A stretch of 64,000 nt of DNA from Meconema thalassinum (taxonomy: Eukaryota > Arthropoda > Insecta > Orthoptera > Tettigoniidae): contig OX336394.1 of assembly GCA_946902985.2 (NCBI GenBank), positions 273,765,496-273,829,495 on the forward strand, given 5' to 3'. Under the pieces are notes generated by a model. That model had not been told where the DNA came from, did not search any database, and worked only from the letters and a program-made list of their open reading frames with translations. Positions 1 through 12,100 of the stretch are shown in pieces. A program made the position numbers and the translations under genes. The stretch's first letter is position 1. Every line of letters begins with the position of its first letter.

Positions 1-179
1 TTTAATATAACCTTAGTGTTAATAGCATCATCATCATGCCAAAATTTCGTCCAAGTGACTGAAATTTTCAAGAAATACGGCAAATAACTCCGTAGAAAAT
101 ATGAAATTTCACAATAACAAGATCTACACAAATTTAATTACTTTGACAAAATTATACGTTTTAAATAATGCAGTTAAGA

Positions 180-257
180 AAAATGCTGTTGAAAAATACT
201 GCAAAAATGCTGTTGAAAATTATGCGGTTGAAAATGTGCGGTTGAAAAATATGCGGT
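180..257. repeat. Short tandem repeat, unit about 15-16 bp
   Basis: Degenerate tandem copies of a unit close to AATATGCGGTTGAAA (variants carry GCTGTTG and GTGCGG) run head to tail about five times. No coding sense was found. It looks like a local minisatellite in non-coding DNA. Confidence 0.7.
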
Positions 258-531
258 TGGTCAATTGGATAATCACACAACTAAACTACAATTCTACATT
301 ATAAAATACAATTTTCTCACTACCTTGTGTTGACTTCTGTACTGCTGAAAATACTTGCATCGCTCCTTCCAAACCAAACTTGTCGTGTTCATAGCGACGT
401 CCACAGCTATGAAGACCGGTTTTGTGACAGCAGCAGATGGGCTCGCGGTGAATGACCTCGCCGTGTACAGCTCTGCCAACTCCCCGTCTCTTCTTCGCTC
501 CAAGTAGGCCGGCTTCGATTCTCCATCTCAT

Positions 532-612
532 CAGAATAGACATCATGGTTTCTTCAGAATAGACATCGGTTTTCTTCAGAATAGACATCGGTTTTCTTCA
601 GAATAGACATCA
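532..612. repeat. Minisatellite, 22-bp unit, about 3.7 copies
   Basis: The unit CAGAATAGACATCGGTTTTC plus TT is repeated; the two middle copies are identical and the first and last differ by a few bases. The short minus-strand ORF that crosses it is probably only a by-product of the repeat. Confidence 0.8.
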
Positions 613-2028
613 CGGTGTAATACTGTCGTTTATGCAAGCGTTTCGTATCTCAAGATGTGTTAAAACTCTCGTAGAAAAGTATGAGTTTTGCTCGGTGATG
701 TTGCGCTTTGCGTAGATATTTGTAGCGTCTTTCATGTTAGTGAATCTGGAATTCAACTGACATCCTTGTAGTCTTCAACTTCCCCATGCTTAACTTAGCA
801 CATGTTAATATTCATATTCTAGCCTCCCCGTTGCTGCCTGGTAACTTGCATTTTCAATAGAATGTTTAAATAAGCTTTTACACGTAGAAATATTGAGTAG
901 CTTCTTGTCGAAAATGTTTCTAGCTATGTGGAATACTTTGCATAAGCACTGCAATATATAGTTGTAGCTTGCTCCCAAGTTACTGAAATTACACTCTCCC
1001 TTACTTCCAACCTTTATGAACCGTAGCACTCTTTTAAAGATACTCGTTTATGCTTGAGGTCTTGTCTCGTTCAAATCTCAATTGGAAAAGGACTCTCTCG
1101 TCCTGCTCTCCGCATTCCTCAAGTTTCCGTCTCTTTTCCTCTCCTCCCGTGGTGTGACGTAACTCCTACCACCTCTCCTGACTTCCGTCCGCAGTTCGAC
1201 CTTCGCCTCTTCCCCTCTCTCATGACGTAACTCTCGCTTCAAGTGGCGTGATCTTTCTCGTAAAGTGAACCTCCCACTTTCGTATAATGGAATATATGTC
1301 CATCTTTAAATCATTCCTACTTCCTTGCTTTTTATAAATGCATAAGATCTATAGTATTTCACTCATTTCCATACAGTTTTTCCCATATTACTCAAATTTT
1401 TAATAAATAAAAATTTTTATCCACTCATTTATTTTCTGAGGTCTTGGTTCATCTCCCGATCAGTTCTTGAGTAATGACCTTCAATAAATTCTGGCGCAGT
1501 ACCACGACGTACCTCGCGCATGCGCACCTGTCAGGATTTGGCACTGGAGTTTTACAAGTAGTTATTTCAAAGTCCAACAGAGTTCACTGTTAACAAGAGA
1601 TTTGCGCTCCCGGAATACACACAGTAGGATAACATGTCACAATGTTACACATCATATGCGAGTCTGTAAGGTTCGTAATTATTTTTTTATTACCTAACAT
1701 AAGACCAAGGCTTCCTTCCCATTGCTAGCCCCAATTAAAAAGAAGTTCAACCGTGAGTCATGGTGAGAGCAGGTGTCATCAAAGGTCATGTCATCACTGA
1801 CCTAAAGAGTATCTTCTGTAAAGCTTGGACCGTTGTGGCGCACCTGCTCCGAATGGAGGTGATTAATACAGGGCGCCCGAGAATGTTCTCCGCAGTCGGT
1901 ACGTGCAGCTGTGAGTGGTTGAGTCATGAGTTTAGTTGGCTGCACTGCACTGTGTCCTTCAAAGCGGGACACCCCCGTGTAAGCTGTCAGTGTGGATTGC
2001 GATAAGCGAGCGAGCATGCATGTCTTGA
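613..2028. other. No gene recognised
   Basis: Mixed-composition DNA with no ORF that resembles a known family. A short stretch around 1700-1735 resembles the 3' part of an insect SINE (a TTCCTTCCCATTGCTAGCCC-type string), too short to call. The stretch is either upstream flank or an earlier intron of the SLC5 gene. Confidence 0.5.
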
Positions 2029-2556
2029 GTGTGTATTACAGTAAGCGAGCGTTCAGATAGATTATTATTGGAAGAGTGCAACAGTATACAGGCGGTAATG
2101 TTTACTACTGTGGTGGAATACTTTTTTCGCAAAGGCGATCGGTTTACAGAAAATGTAAAATTAAGATTTCAGGCGCGGTTTCCTAATTCAAAGTGTCCAA
2201 ACCGTGATACCGTTCGGGATTTGGTAAGTACATTTCGTGTGACTGGCTCAGTTCACGATGTACCGGGAACAGGCAGGCCTACGCTTTTAACAGACGAAAA
2301 ACTTGATGTAATCTCAGATATAATGCTGCTTATTCCAAGTAAATCAAAACGAAAAGTAGCTCAACGAACAGGAATCTCTAAGTCGACAGCACATAAAGCT
2401 GTAAGAGACAAGCTTCAGTTGTTCCCTTATAAAGTTACCGTGGTTCATGAATTAAAACAAACTGATTACGGAAAAAGAGTAATGTACTGTGAATGGTTCC
2501 AGCATCTGTCACGAATGGCTGTGGCGAATACAAAGTTTACTGTTTATTTGTTATGA
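2029..2556 (+). pseudogene. Mariner-like transposase, N-terminal fragment with helix-turn-helix (DUF4817-type)
   Basis: The open frame holds about 150 residues from a plausible ATG at 2098 (MFTTVVEYFFRKGDRF). It shows the features of the N-terminal DNA-binding half of insect mariner-like transposases: FRKGDRFTENVKLRFQARFP, then VSTFRVTGSVHDVPGTGRP as the linker, then a second helix-turn-helix around VAQRTGISKSTAHKAVRD. It stops at 2556 before any DDE/D catalytic domain, where full proteins have about 200 more residues. The catalytic half is absent downstream, so this is a 3'-truncated or internally deleted copy. A separate copy elsewhere in the window (45321-45647) keeps only the C-terminal half. 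Family assignment is from motif memory; the exact clade is not resolved. Confidence 0.7.
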
Positions 2557-3546
2557 TGCAAGCGGCAGCCGTGCTACCAACGTAACTGCTGTAGCTAGCT
2601 CTCGCAGACGCATGTAGGCGCTGCGGTGAACATTCCCGGGCTCACTGTATTTGACTCCCTAGTACAGTGAGATTCTTTTGCTGGAGCGGGGCCGACGGCC
2701 GACTGCCAGACGAGCGCGCCTTCCGCCAGCCAACCGAGCCTGAGCCGCAGGATTGCGCGAGGTGGAGGTGAGCTAACCAGGGTCATTAAAGTCATTAAGT
2801 CACTAAGTTTTCATTATCGAGGGTGTGTAGTGTCGGCGCACAGATAAGAAGGTAACATAAACAACAGCTGCAATATTTAATTAAAGAAGCACAGATGTTT
2901 TTTTTAAATTATTGTGAATCTGGAAGACCTCACGTCACCAGTTAAAGGTTAGAAATTATCCTTTCACGGAAGATACTAAAAATGTTCTCCTTCAGCTGAC
3001 AGACAGTAACTTTGAAAGTTCCTCCCCCTGCGTGTTTACTGTAATTAATCAAAGCACGGACCTAAGCCCGTTTGATGTTCAATTCTGGGTTAATTTAAAA
3101 TACAAATACAAAGTGTACAGATAAATTACCCGCACTGTGGAGCTGGAGAACAATATACGGCAGCAGATATCCCTCTCAACCAACGGGAATCACAAAGTGT
3201 AAACGCTAATTTAATTGCAAGGTACTGCGCATGTCTGTCAGTCGAAGGAGAACACTCGCAGCATCTCCTGTGGATAGGTAAGTTCTTTAATCATGATTTT
3301 CTAGTAAATTTACCATTAATTAATGGCCTTTGTTACGTTTTCCACATCCGCGAAATCCGCGGTGTGAGCTCGATTGGCTGCCGGAAGGCGCGTGCGCCCG
3401 GCAGCCGGCCGCCGTCACGCTTCAGCAAACGATTCACCCTGTATGATCTGATTGTCAACACCTACTTTTGTGAAATGTAAACGTGGTAAGGAATGTGTCT
3501 CTAAGTACCCATATTGATATTAATCTAGTTTTATTTTGTCTTGCAG
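2557..3546. other. No gene recognised; upstream flank or intron
   Basis: Nothing coding is recognised. The stretch ends in a pyrimidine-rich tract and CAG immediately before the first recognised SLC5 exon, as expected of a splice acceptor (TTTATTTTGTCTTGCAG). Confidence 0.5.
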
Positions 3547-3687
3547 TCTCGACTGGGATCCAACGCGGAGGTACACGCTATGGTCACTCGTTATAGGAGG
3601 GTTCTGTGTCATGATGCAGCAAGGTCTGTTCAGCCAGAACATGTCACAGCGCTACCTGAGTCTGCCGCACCTGAGAGCAGCCAAAGG
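3547..3687 (+). CDS. SLC5-family sodium/solute symporter, internal exon 1 of 5 seen
   Basis: Sodium-coupled transporters of the SLC5 family (SMCT/SMVT type in insects) carry small anions, monocarboxylates or vitamins across the plasma membrane with sodium. This exon reads LDWDPTRRYTLWSLVIGG, then GLFSQNMSQRYLSLPHLRAA, matching the conserved DPT-R-T-W and QRYLS signatures of the family. Splice signals are good: TTGCAG before it and AAAGG/GTAAGT after it. It begins with one base completing a split codon and ends with two bases (GG) completed by the A of the next exon. A spurious longer ORF from 3541 reads another frame. No upstream exon was recognised in the window. The substrate cannot be told from this fragment. 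Confidence 0.9.
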
Positions 3688-3849
3688 GTAAGTTGGAACC
3701 GTAGCATGTTCGAGCTTCAAATACAATGTGGACCGGGAAAAAAAAACCACTTCAGCCTAAGGATAAATGTGTTGTTATTAATTCATTTTAGGGGCTTAGG
3801 TCATCATGGTCAACCGCCCCGTTTAGTTTGGTGTGTGTTTTTTATTTTG

Positions 3850-3897
3850 AATTTATCGTATGGCATTTAGTGCAGGGAGTGTCCGAGGACATGGATG
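3850..3897 (-). repeat. SINE 3'-end fragment
   Basis: The string AGTGTCCGAGGACATG is the reverse complement of the 3' region of the SINE at 42590-42935 (ACATGTCCTCGGACACTCCC). Only this short end is visible here. Confidence 0.5.
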
Positions 3898-4027
3898 AGC
3901 TACAAGTTCCGTTCAATTTCAGGTAGTTCCAACTTTCGCTACCAGATGTCATTGATACCTAGTGGTGAACGTTGGAAATTTGATAGAGCGTTCCCACGAA
4001 ATCTAACCTAGAAATTTAGCTTTACAC

Positions 4028-4222
4028 AAGTTTAGACTGTGGAAGGATCTTTTACATGCCATAAATCTAGGACATGGGACCGCCGGCTTTACTTCCCCTC
4101 CGAAGGAAGGCGTACTGAAGGATTTTAACGCTCTTAAAAAATCCGACGACTTCACCCGCGTTTGAACCCGCTATCTTGGGAACAGCAGTTCACCATGCTA
4201 GCAACTGCGCCACCGAAGCCGT
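4028..4222 (-). mobile_element. tRNA-headed SINE (family A), minus strand
   Basis: On the minus strand it begins with a tRNA-like head (GGCTTCGGTGGCGCAGTTGC and a B-box-like GGTTCAAAC region) and continues into a body ending near CCATAAATCTAGGACATGGG as read on +. The same family is inserted full-length at 16832-17353, which gives independent support for a mobile unit. Heads such as this carry the RNA polymerase III A and B boxes; mobility depends on a partner LINE. Confidence 0.8.
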
Positions 4223-4899
4223 GTTGAACTTGTCTGATAACCTATAAGGTAGTGTAAGGTAATTTATCAGTATTTTGTACGAAATAATATATTTTACTGC
4301 AACAAATTAACATAAATTAACAAACCAAAATTCCGGCCCCCGACGTCTCTAAAAGCCACAGTAGTTAAAAGGGACGTAAAACCAATAACATTACCTATTT
4401 ACTTTTTGTCTGCTTCCTATTGGCTGGCGACATAACTACAAGAATGAATGGCGAGAACATTCGCATTTAAGTACTCTAGAAGGCACCCCTAAAATAAAAA
4501 TAGGCTACAATTAATTATTCATGTAAAGCAAAGAGGTGAGAAATTTAAGAGGAAGCCTCAATTCTTCCCAGTAAATTTCCTCAGCTCATATTCACCTCTT
4601 GACATGTGGCTATATGCTGAGTAATGATTTCGCGCAATGTGCTCAAGACGGCTGCATTGCTTCCGCTCAGGCGAGAAGCAAGTTATACTAAAACATGTGT
4701 GTCTCGTGCACTTATCGCAAAGTACCATCTATCATTCAATTCGTACGGACCTTAAGGGTGACATATATTCTACAATATTCACCTTTGTAGAGAAAGTCTA
4801 TATGTACACTATTTAACCTGTCTACGGCCAGTAGTAGCCTAAGGATAATAGATTCTCTTCATTCGATTCCCCGCTTTGCCAAGAAATGTAATTTCTGGT
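4223..4899. other. No gene recognised; short SINE tail-like string near 4345-4390
   Basis: AT-rich intronic DNA. GGGACGTAAAACCAATAAC near 4371 resembles the 3' tail of a common insect SINE group. Nothing else is recognisable. Confidence 0.4.
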
Positions 4900-5095
4900 C
4901 CAAGGGTAGGAAAGGGATACACTCAGCCTCGTGAGGCAGAACTGAGAAGAGGTGGGGTCGATTCCCACCTCAGTCATCCTGGAATTGGTTTACCGTGGTT
5001 TGTCACTTCTACTTCAGGCAAATGCCGAGATGTTTCCTAACTTAAGGCCATGGCCACTTCATTCCCAATAGTCATCTGAATTACAAATACATAAA
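4900..5095 (+). mobile_element. tRNA-headed SINE (family B)
   Basis: A B-box-like GGTCGATTCCCACC is followed by the family core CAGGCAAATGCCGAGATG and a conserved GGCCATGGCCACTTC stretch. It is closely similar to the copy at 61265-61540, including the leading ACTCAGCCTC-TGAGGCA segment. It probably ends in the A-rich region after 5085. Confidence 0.75.
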
Positions 5096-5169
5096 TTAAT
5101 TAACTTACACGCTAAAAGAAGAAATTAAAACAAGAGAAAGATAAATAAACGAAAGGTAGAAAAGAAATG

Positions 5170-5690
5170 CCCTTAACCCTTGACGAATGAGGATTGAGTG
5201 AGTTGGTAGGAAGTAGAGCCATGAAAGGCAGTTAGGGAAGGGGAAAGAGGAGAGAATCCGCCGCAAAGTAATGGAGGAAAAGGAAACCGGACCCAGCTCA
5301 GGAATCCTTTAGGGTGCCAATTCCCAAATTCACCAGTCATGAGCTCTTGAAGTAGCGCTATCCAGGGTGGTGGGGTTACACACACCTGCCTTCTTTATGG
5401 CCTTTAGCAGAAGGCAGGAGATTCCGTGAAAAGAAATTAAGAGGTCTGACTCCTCGAAGAATAAGGGATCAGAAACTATGAAACAAGGGAAATATGGGGA
5501 AGGGAATGACTCCCTAGTCCTAGAATACCCTAATACCGTCGGTGTTGGAAGAGAACATGAGTTAAACAAGGGAGGACGACAGGAAAGAGCATAGGGAGGA
5601 GCCCGGTGCAAGTAAGTGGAAGCAATGCTCAACTCAGCTGTGGTCCCATGGTCACCAGCCCACGTTCCACTAGTTATGAGACCTGGAGGT
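5170..5690 (-). repeat. Dispersed repeat family C, minus-strand copy
   Basis: This is the reverse complement of the sequence at 43150-43890. Shared blocks include CTTGACGAATGAGGATTGAG, the GAAACCGGACCCAGCTCAGG stretch and GGAGCCCGGTGCAAGTAAGT. The copies have diverged considerably but align end to end. The + copy ends in GGCCCCTTAAAACCACAATT followed by ATTATCATCA, which resembles a retroposon 3' tail, so the family may be part of a non-LTR element. It shows no catalytic motif. Confidence 0.75.
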
Positions 5691-6259
5691 ATTTTTGATT
5701 GAGGGATGCCTTCCACTTTAATACGAAAAAGCACTCAAGGAATTGAAAATCTATAAGGCATGTGGAGAAGACAGACCTTTGTAGAAATGTGTAAATATGC
5801 AATTAATACAGTTCGGATATCTTTACACATGTCTCCAACTAAAATTTGGATTATTGAAACACTTCCTGCCTATTGGACGCCAACTATCATACACCCTATT
5901 CATAAGAAGGGCGACAAGACCAATACGGATAATTATACACGATGATTTCTCCTAGACGGTGCATATAAGATGTTTTCCCGCATCGTATATAGTAGAATTA
6001 AAGAAGAGCTAGGCGAGTACCAAGGAGGTTTTCGGCCATGGAGAAAAAAATTATAGATTTTAAGAAGGAATATGATTCTATACATGGAGCTTTATTTTTT
6101 TTAATAAGGAATTTTGATCGAAACTAATTAAACGTATACTTTTACTGATAATCAAAAGTTAAGTTTAGAAGGGGAATGTCTAATCCATTCATTATTAGAA
6201 CTGGCTTAAGACAGAGTGATTGTTTATCACCTTTGCTATTACCGACTGCAATGGCTACG

Positions 6260-6548
6260 CTAGTTAATGCGCAGCGTTAGATCATGGGGCCAAGTTCTCT
6301 GCTGACTCGGTAGACGCGTAGGTTCGAGCCCCACCGTCGGCCGTCCATGAAATGGTTTTCCGTGGTTTCCCATTTTCAACACCAGGCAAATGCTGGGACG
6401 GTACCTTCTGATAGGCCACGGCAGCTTCCTTCCACATCCTTGCCCACTTTCATTTATCTTTATCCATTCCATCTCTCATCCCGACACGCAGGTCGCCCAC
6501 GGGCGTTGAATAGAAAGACCTGCACTCGGCCTCAGAGGAGGCCACATG
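6260..6548 (+). mobile_element. tRNA-headed SINE inserted in RTE-like LINE
   Basis: It has a tRNA-like head with B box GGTTCGAGCCCC, followed by CGGCCGTCCATGAAATGG, the shared core CACCAGGCAAATGCTGGGAC and a GGCCACGGCAGCTTCCTTCC block. It splits the RT coding sequence between the LSPLL and NCAVEYVM blocks. The flanks CTTTGCTATTA and CTTTGATATTA are near-identical and are a plausible, aged target duplication. Confidence 0.8.
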
Positions 6549-6943
6549 ACCAAAAAAACTTTGATATTAAATTGTGCAGTAGAATATGTAATGAGAGGAT
6601 GGTACGAAGAGAATCCTAAACACATAACAATTGGAAGTTCTGTGCAAAAAAATTGTTTTGGGATGGCAGATGACCGTGCATTATTAGCCAACAATCTTCA
6701 GGAAACGGAGCATGAAATCAGATTTTTGCAAGAAATTACGCCGAAAACAGGTCCTGGAATTTCTTTTAAAAAAATGAAATCATGCTAATTGATCCACCAT
6801 TCAAAAGTGTAATAACTATTGATAAACAATAAATTAAAATTGTGGATAAATTTAAGTATTTCGGTGAAATTATCACTTATAATGTAAAAGAAAAACCAAC
6901 TTAATAAATAAACTGAACAAAGCAAATTATATTACAAGCAGTA

Positions 6944-8085
6944 GTTCCTTGAAGAACTATACAGCCTATTTTCATATATCTACTTATGTTAATTGCCTCT
7001 ATCAACATACAAAATTTCAGCTTTATTGCTGTAATAGATTCGTAGATATTGAGAACCGTCTAAATGTTTCGGATGGTCACCTTGTTGGTTTCTTTATATG
7101 TAGGCCATAGAGTTATGTACTATTACATGAAGATTATTGTGTAGGTGTATTATTCAAACTTCAATCGCATGATTAGGACACAAGAAATAAAAACGAGATT
7201 TTAAAATTTCGCACAGCCGCGATCTTGAGGTTATGTAAACAATCTATTTAAATATTTAAATTTCGCGTCGCCGCCATGTTGGATTTGTGCTCACCAGGTT
7301 ATTGAAAGCCCCATAGGTGAACGTATGTTCATAACCTTTATCAAAATTTCAGTTTGATTGTTGTCATAGATTAGTAGATATTGAGAACCGTCTAAAGATG
7401 GTCGCCATGTTGGATTTTTATATATGTAGGCCATAGAGTTATGTACTATTAGATGACGATTATTGCGTAGGTTCATTACTCAAACGTTGACTTCGATCGA
7501 ATGATTAGCGCAAAAGGAATGACAACTTAACTTGAAAATTTCGCACATCCGCCATCTTGCGGTTATGTAAACAATTGAGTTAAAATAAATGTCAGTGCAT
7601 TACCATGTGTATAAACATTTGCTGTACCATATTTCACTGCACTCGGATGATTAAATCGCGAGGAAAGTCTATTCAGATATTTCAACTTCCCTTGACCACC
7701 ATGTTCGTTTTGTACTTAACAGGTGTTTGAAAGTTACATAGATGAACTTCTAGTAGCGCCCTTTATCACCGTACAAAATTTCACGGTAATATGAGTGATA
7801 GTTTCGGAGATATAGAATGCCAGTGAAATATTTCGCACAGCGGCCATGTTAGATTTGTGTGACGTAATAGAAATTGAAGGGCACGGTCGGGGTCGGACAG
7901 AATAGTGCTATGACCTTACCGAATTTCATTGAAATCGCTCCAGCCGTTAAAATTTTATTAGAGGGGACACACGCAAACACACACATACTACACACACCCA
8001 CACAGACAGACAAAAGGTGATCTCATAAGTCTTTTTTTTTTCATAAATGAAAATTGTCTAAAAAAATATACATAGGCCTACAACA
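6944..8085 (+). repeat. Repeat family D with retroposon-like 3' end
   Basis: It contains internally repeated blocks: GTAGGCCATAGAGTTATGTA occurs near 7099 and again near 7426, each followed by related CGCACA-CCGC-ATCTTG segments. It ends in the string ACCGAATTTCATTGAAATCG plus CTCC, then ACAGACAGACAAAA, a 3' end I associate with insect LINE tails. A second copy in reverse orientation lies at 51468-51557 plus 59950-60128. No ORF of note. It interrupts the RTE-like LINE. Confidence 0.7.
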
Positions 8086-8644
8086 ATAAAAGCTTATCGA
8101 TTGCAGCAAAATTAAGACAAAAAGTGTTACACAGCCAGGGGTGACGTATGCAAGTGAAACTACTAATACAGCTGAAATAGTTAAAATAGGCTACTTAAAA
8201 CAGGAAGAAGAATAATAAGAATATGCCTAAAGAAACAATATCAAGTTAATGGTCATTGTAGAATAGCTTTAAATAACACAGTATATGAGGAAATTGAACC
8301 AGTATTGAGCACAATTGGAAAGAAGAGCATTTTTTTTTGACATTTTCTTTGAACACCGGAAAGTAGGCTTAGTAAAAGAATAATAGGAACATTTTGGAAT
8401 AGCAGTAACAGGATTAAATGGATTACATAAATTAAGGATGATATCAAAGAACTCCAAATAACATTACGCGATCTCATGAGTAAAACAGATAAAATCAATA
8501 TTCTACACGACTCACATGTGAGACTCCAAACCAAAATATACTGTATAAAAGGGCAAAAGGGTGTTCTCCACCACGGAAGAAAGGATGTTGACATCTGAGA
8601 GGATGAAGAAGTATTGGAAGTATAGGGAAAAAAAATCTGCATAT

Positions 8645-9050
8645 AATTGAGGACTCCACGGGGAAAACAGGGTAAGTCACATACTGTAAATTTTTCAGGA
8701 GAGCGAATTTAAATTTTCAACACCAGAAAGAAATACTTCAAACTCCCTAATTAAGGGTAAGCAATATAGTTTTTATGCAGATTTATTTCTTATAAAGGAA
8801 GTACATGTAAAACAATTAACAACTAAAGTTAAATTATGAAAAAAAAAGTGAGAGGATATGAGACGTTATTTCCGTTTCCACTAAAAATAAAAACCTCAGC
8901 ATCCCGGTGACATTCCGCTTTATTTGAAATTAATTTCAACTGATCTGTAGTGACGATGGCTGGCCATCAGAATGCACCATAAACTCATGTTCGAAAAAAA
9001 TGGACTTACCCCGTTCTTTCCGTGGGGTCTTCAATTCATTGTAGTGGTCC
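8645..9050. repeat. Widely spaced inverted repeat
   Basis: The block AATTGAGGACTCCACGGGGA through CAGGGTAAGTC near 8646 reappears in reverse complement near 9008-9047 (ACTTACCCCGTTC, then CCGTGGGGTCTTCAATT). The first copy is the 3' end of the RTE-like LINE, so the second is probably a fragment of another copy in the opposite direction. Confidence 0.55.
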
Positions 9051-9088
9051 TATGATGGCTATAAAATATGAAATAAAATTTTAAAAAG

Positions 9089-9099
9089 TATTATTATTA

Positions 9100-9132
<33 letters not shown>

Positions 9133-9154
9133 GTTATTATTATTATTATTTATT
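9089..9154. repeat. (ATT)n microsatellite, tract 1
   Basis: Imperfect ATT repeat with a TATT and a GTT interruption, at the 3' end of the minus-strand RTE element. It is the first of six tracts reading ATT on the + strand between here and 28087. Confidence 0.95.
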
Positions 9155-12100
9155 TTTTACACGTTACAGGCCTATTAGACCACGTGAAGCAATCATGACT
9201 TTTTGTTCTTCCTGTCTTTCCAGTACTCTTTCATTCGTGCACTAAAGGCCCTCTTCCTTTCTTCGGTCCACTTTGGTCTTTGGGCTGTAGGTGCAGCTCT
9301 CTCTGACAACACTTCCCACTTGTGTACTTTGTGTCTAAATACGATTTTGTCTATGACGTCTTCTGGGTCGACCTGTGCTTTTACTAGATCAATTTCGACT
9401 TGCATCATCCAGGGTGTAGTAATCTTGAGCCGCTGTATGTATCTCAGAATTTTGTTGGTGAGTCTGGTTTGTGGGAGTCTGCTGATGTGGCCGTAAAATT
9501 TTAGTCGCCTCTTTCTGATGTCTGCTGCGAGGTTGGACAATTTATCTGTGGTGTCTCTGGAGTGAAGCCTGTATCCTTCACATGTGTGCTTTGGTCCAAT
9601 TATTTTCCTTATTATTTTTCTTTCCTCTGTGAGGATTTTTCCAAGTCGCCCTTAGTGTGTAACGTCAACGTCTCACTAGCATAAAGCACCTCAGGTTTAA
9701 TAACCGTGTTGTAATGACGAAGTTTAGTGAATGTGGACAGACATTTTTTGTTGTAGACACTCTGTGTCTTGTATAAGGCTCTCTTCATTTTCATTAACCT
9801 AGTGTTCTGCGCGATTTTCTCTTTTCCCGTCGGTTCAAGCACTTCACCTACGTATTTAAAGTGGGCGACTCTATTGATCTTGCCATATTTCGTGTTTAAA
9901 TTCTGTATGTCGAATTTCGTACAGAAAAACTCTGTCTTTTGGAACGAGATCTGTAGTCCTACTTTTTCGGCGCACTCTTGGAGTACTTCTATCTGTCTGA
10001 TTGATGTGGTTTCGTTATCTGAGAGTAGAGCCAGATCATCCGCGAAAGCTAGACATCCAACCTCCAGTTCGTCCTTTGGTCGTCCTAATCGCACTGGCCT
10101 TCAGTAACCTTGAAGTCTCAGCTCTTTCTCCCATTCCTTGATAACTTTGTTCAGCACTAGGTTGAAGAGGAGCGGAGAGAGCCCGTCACCTTGGCGAACA
10201 CCTGTATTGATCTGAAATGGTTTTGTGATTTCCCCCATGAATTTCACTTTTGATGTCGTGTCTGTCAGTGTCTGTTTGATCAATCGCAAGGTCTTGCTAT
10301 CCAAACCTTGCTCGTGTAAGATGTTGAACAATGACTGACGGTCAATGGAGTCATATGCCTTCTTGAAGTCAACGAAGGTACATATAACTGGAGTATTCCT
10401 GAGGGCTTTGATTTTCAATATACTTTTTAGGTTGAAGATTTGTTCCGCGCAGGAGCGACCAGGACGAAATCCCGCCTGGTACTCGCCAATCTTGTGTTCC
10501 AGCTGGTCCCGAGCCCTTTGGAGTAGGCACGCTGAGAGGATCTTGTACGTAACTTGTAATAGTGAAATGCCCCTGTAATTGTTTACGTCAGAGCGGTCGC
10601 CTTTTTTGTTTAATGGGTGGATCAATGCACATTTCCACTCATCTGGTAGCTTTTCTAATGTCCAGATGTCAGTGATAATCTGTGTGAGTTCCCTAAGTGA
10701 GTGTGGCCCTTGGTTTTTCAGTAGTTCGGCCACTATGCCGTCTTCACCAGATGTCCTGTTGTTCTTAAGTTTGATGATGTGCCTGTGAACTTCCTCTTGT
10801 GTCGGAGGTAATGAGTCTGCGTTCTTGACTGTAGGTTCTTCCTCTGAGAATCTCTCTATTGGTTCTGGACAGTTGAGAAGATCAGAGAAGTATTGTGCCA
10901 TCACCTTGCAATTCTCCTTATTCGTTAGTGCTAATTTTCCATCACATTTTCTGAAGCAAAGGTTTGGTGGTGTGTACCCTCTGATGTGTCCTGCAAACGT
11001 TCTGTAGAAGTCCCTTACGTTGTAGTTACGGAAGTTGTCCTCAATGGAGTCCAACTGTTCCTTCAGGTATCTCCTCTTGGATTGTCTTATAATTTTTGCG
11101 GTTGCTTTTCGTGTTTCAAGGAAAGTCTGTAAATTTTCTGGGGATGTTTTACAGTTGTATTTCTGATATGCCAATTTCCTGGTAATGAGTGCATTCTCAC
11201 AATCAACATCCCACCAAGGATGTTTGGAATTCTTCTTCAAAGGAATCAGAGCTTGTGCTGTTTCTATGATTTTTCGGTGGAAATTTTGCCAGTCATTGGC
11301 ATGTTCTTTTTCCCAGGCTTCCTTCACTCCAGAATCTGCGATCTTTTTTGAGTCAAATTTTGGTAAGGGGGTTTTCTTACAGAAAGTTCTCTTTGGGGTG
11401 AACTTGACCTTGACGCGGGTTAGGTAATGGTCAGAGTCAATGTTGGCTCCTGTACGTACCTGTACATCATGAATCTCCTTCTGTACTGGATATGAGATTG
11501 CCACATGGTCGATTTGGAACTCACCTAACTGCTGGACTAGAGAACGCCAGGTTTTCTGTTTTCTAGGGTGTTTTCTAAGAGATGTTGACATGAGCTTGAG
11601 ATTATTCTGCTGGCAGAGTTCTATGAGTCGTGTGCCATTTTTATTTGTGAATTTATGTGCAGGATAGTTTCCGGCTGTTTTCCTGTACATCTTTTCTCTA
11701 CCGATCTGTGCATTGAAGTCGCCCATGAGGAGTTTGACGTCATCCCTGGGGACTTTGGACATCACTGTGTCAAGGGTCGACGAGAATTTTTCTGCGGACT
11801 GTGGATCGCTCTTGTTACTTTGGTTAGTGGGGGCGTGTGCGTTGATCAGTGTGTATTTTTTGTTGGCGCACCGGAAGCGCCTGCTCATCAATCTGTTGTT
11901 TACTGGAGTAACTTCTTCTAAGGATTCTACTATGGTCTTGTGGACCATGAAGGCCATCCCCAGAAGTGGAGCGCCTTTGGCAACGCGCCTGTCAGTCTTG
12001 CTCTTGAACAAGCGGTAATTGCCGTAGTCCATGGTGTCTTCATCTGTGATACGTGTCTCCTGCAGCGCGAGGATTAGAAGCTTCTGTCTATCGAGTTCTA

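Larger units (their letters stand above)
5760..8690 (+). pseudogene. Decayed RTE-like LINE polyprotein (RT and C-terminal region), interrupted twice
   Basis: Pieces of a reverse transcriptase are readable with stops and shifts. Near 5860-6040 is IHPIHKKGDKTNTDNY, then the sequence around EYQGGFRP. Near 6180-6255 a block equivalent to the GV-RQGD-LSPLLF motif is read as GLRQSDCLSPLL. Near 6560-6790 is NCAVEYVMRGWYEENPK and a damaged ADDRALLANN (FADD motif). After 8085 the C-terminal TYASET and NTVYEEIEPVLSTI blocks appear. The coding sequence is split by a SINE (6260-6548) and by repeat family D (6944-8085). There are many stops and the element cannot be active. The clade is judged from similarity to the RTE elements at 9155-12720 and 18219-19453. 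Confidence 0.75.

Noticed and set aside
533..612. CRISPR-like array
   Set aside because: The units are contiguous without spacers and the DNA is eukaryotic.
3541..3870. 109-codon ORF overlapping the first SLC5 exon
   Set aside because: It is in a different frame from the conserved transporter residues and runs through the splice donor.
11655..12018. Plus-strand ORFs in 9769-12264
   Set aside because: They are antisense shadows of the RTE endonuclease-RT gene.
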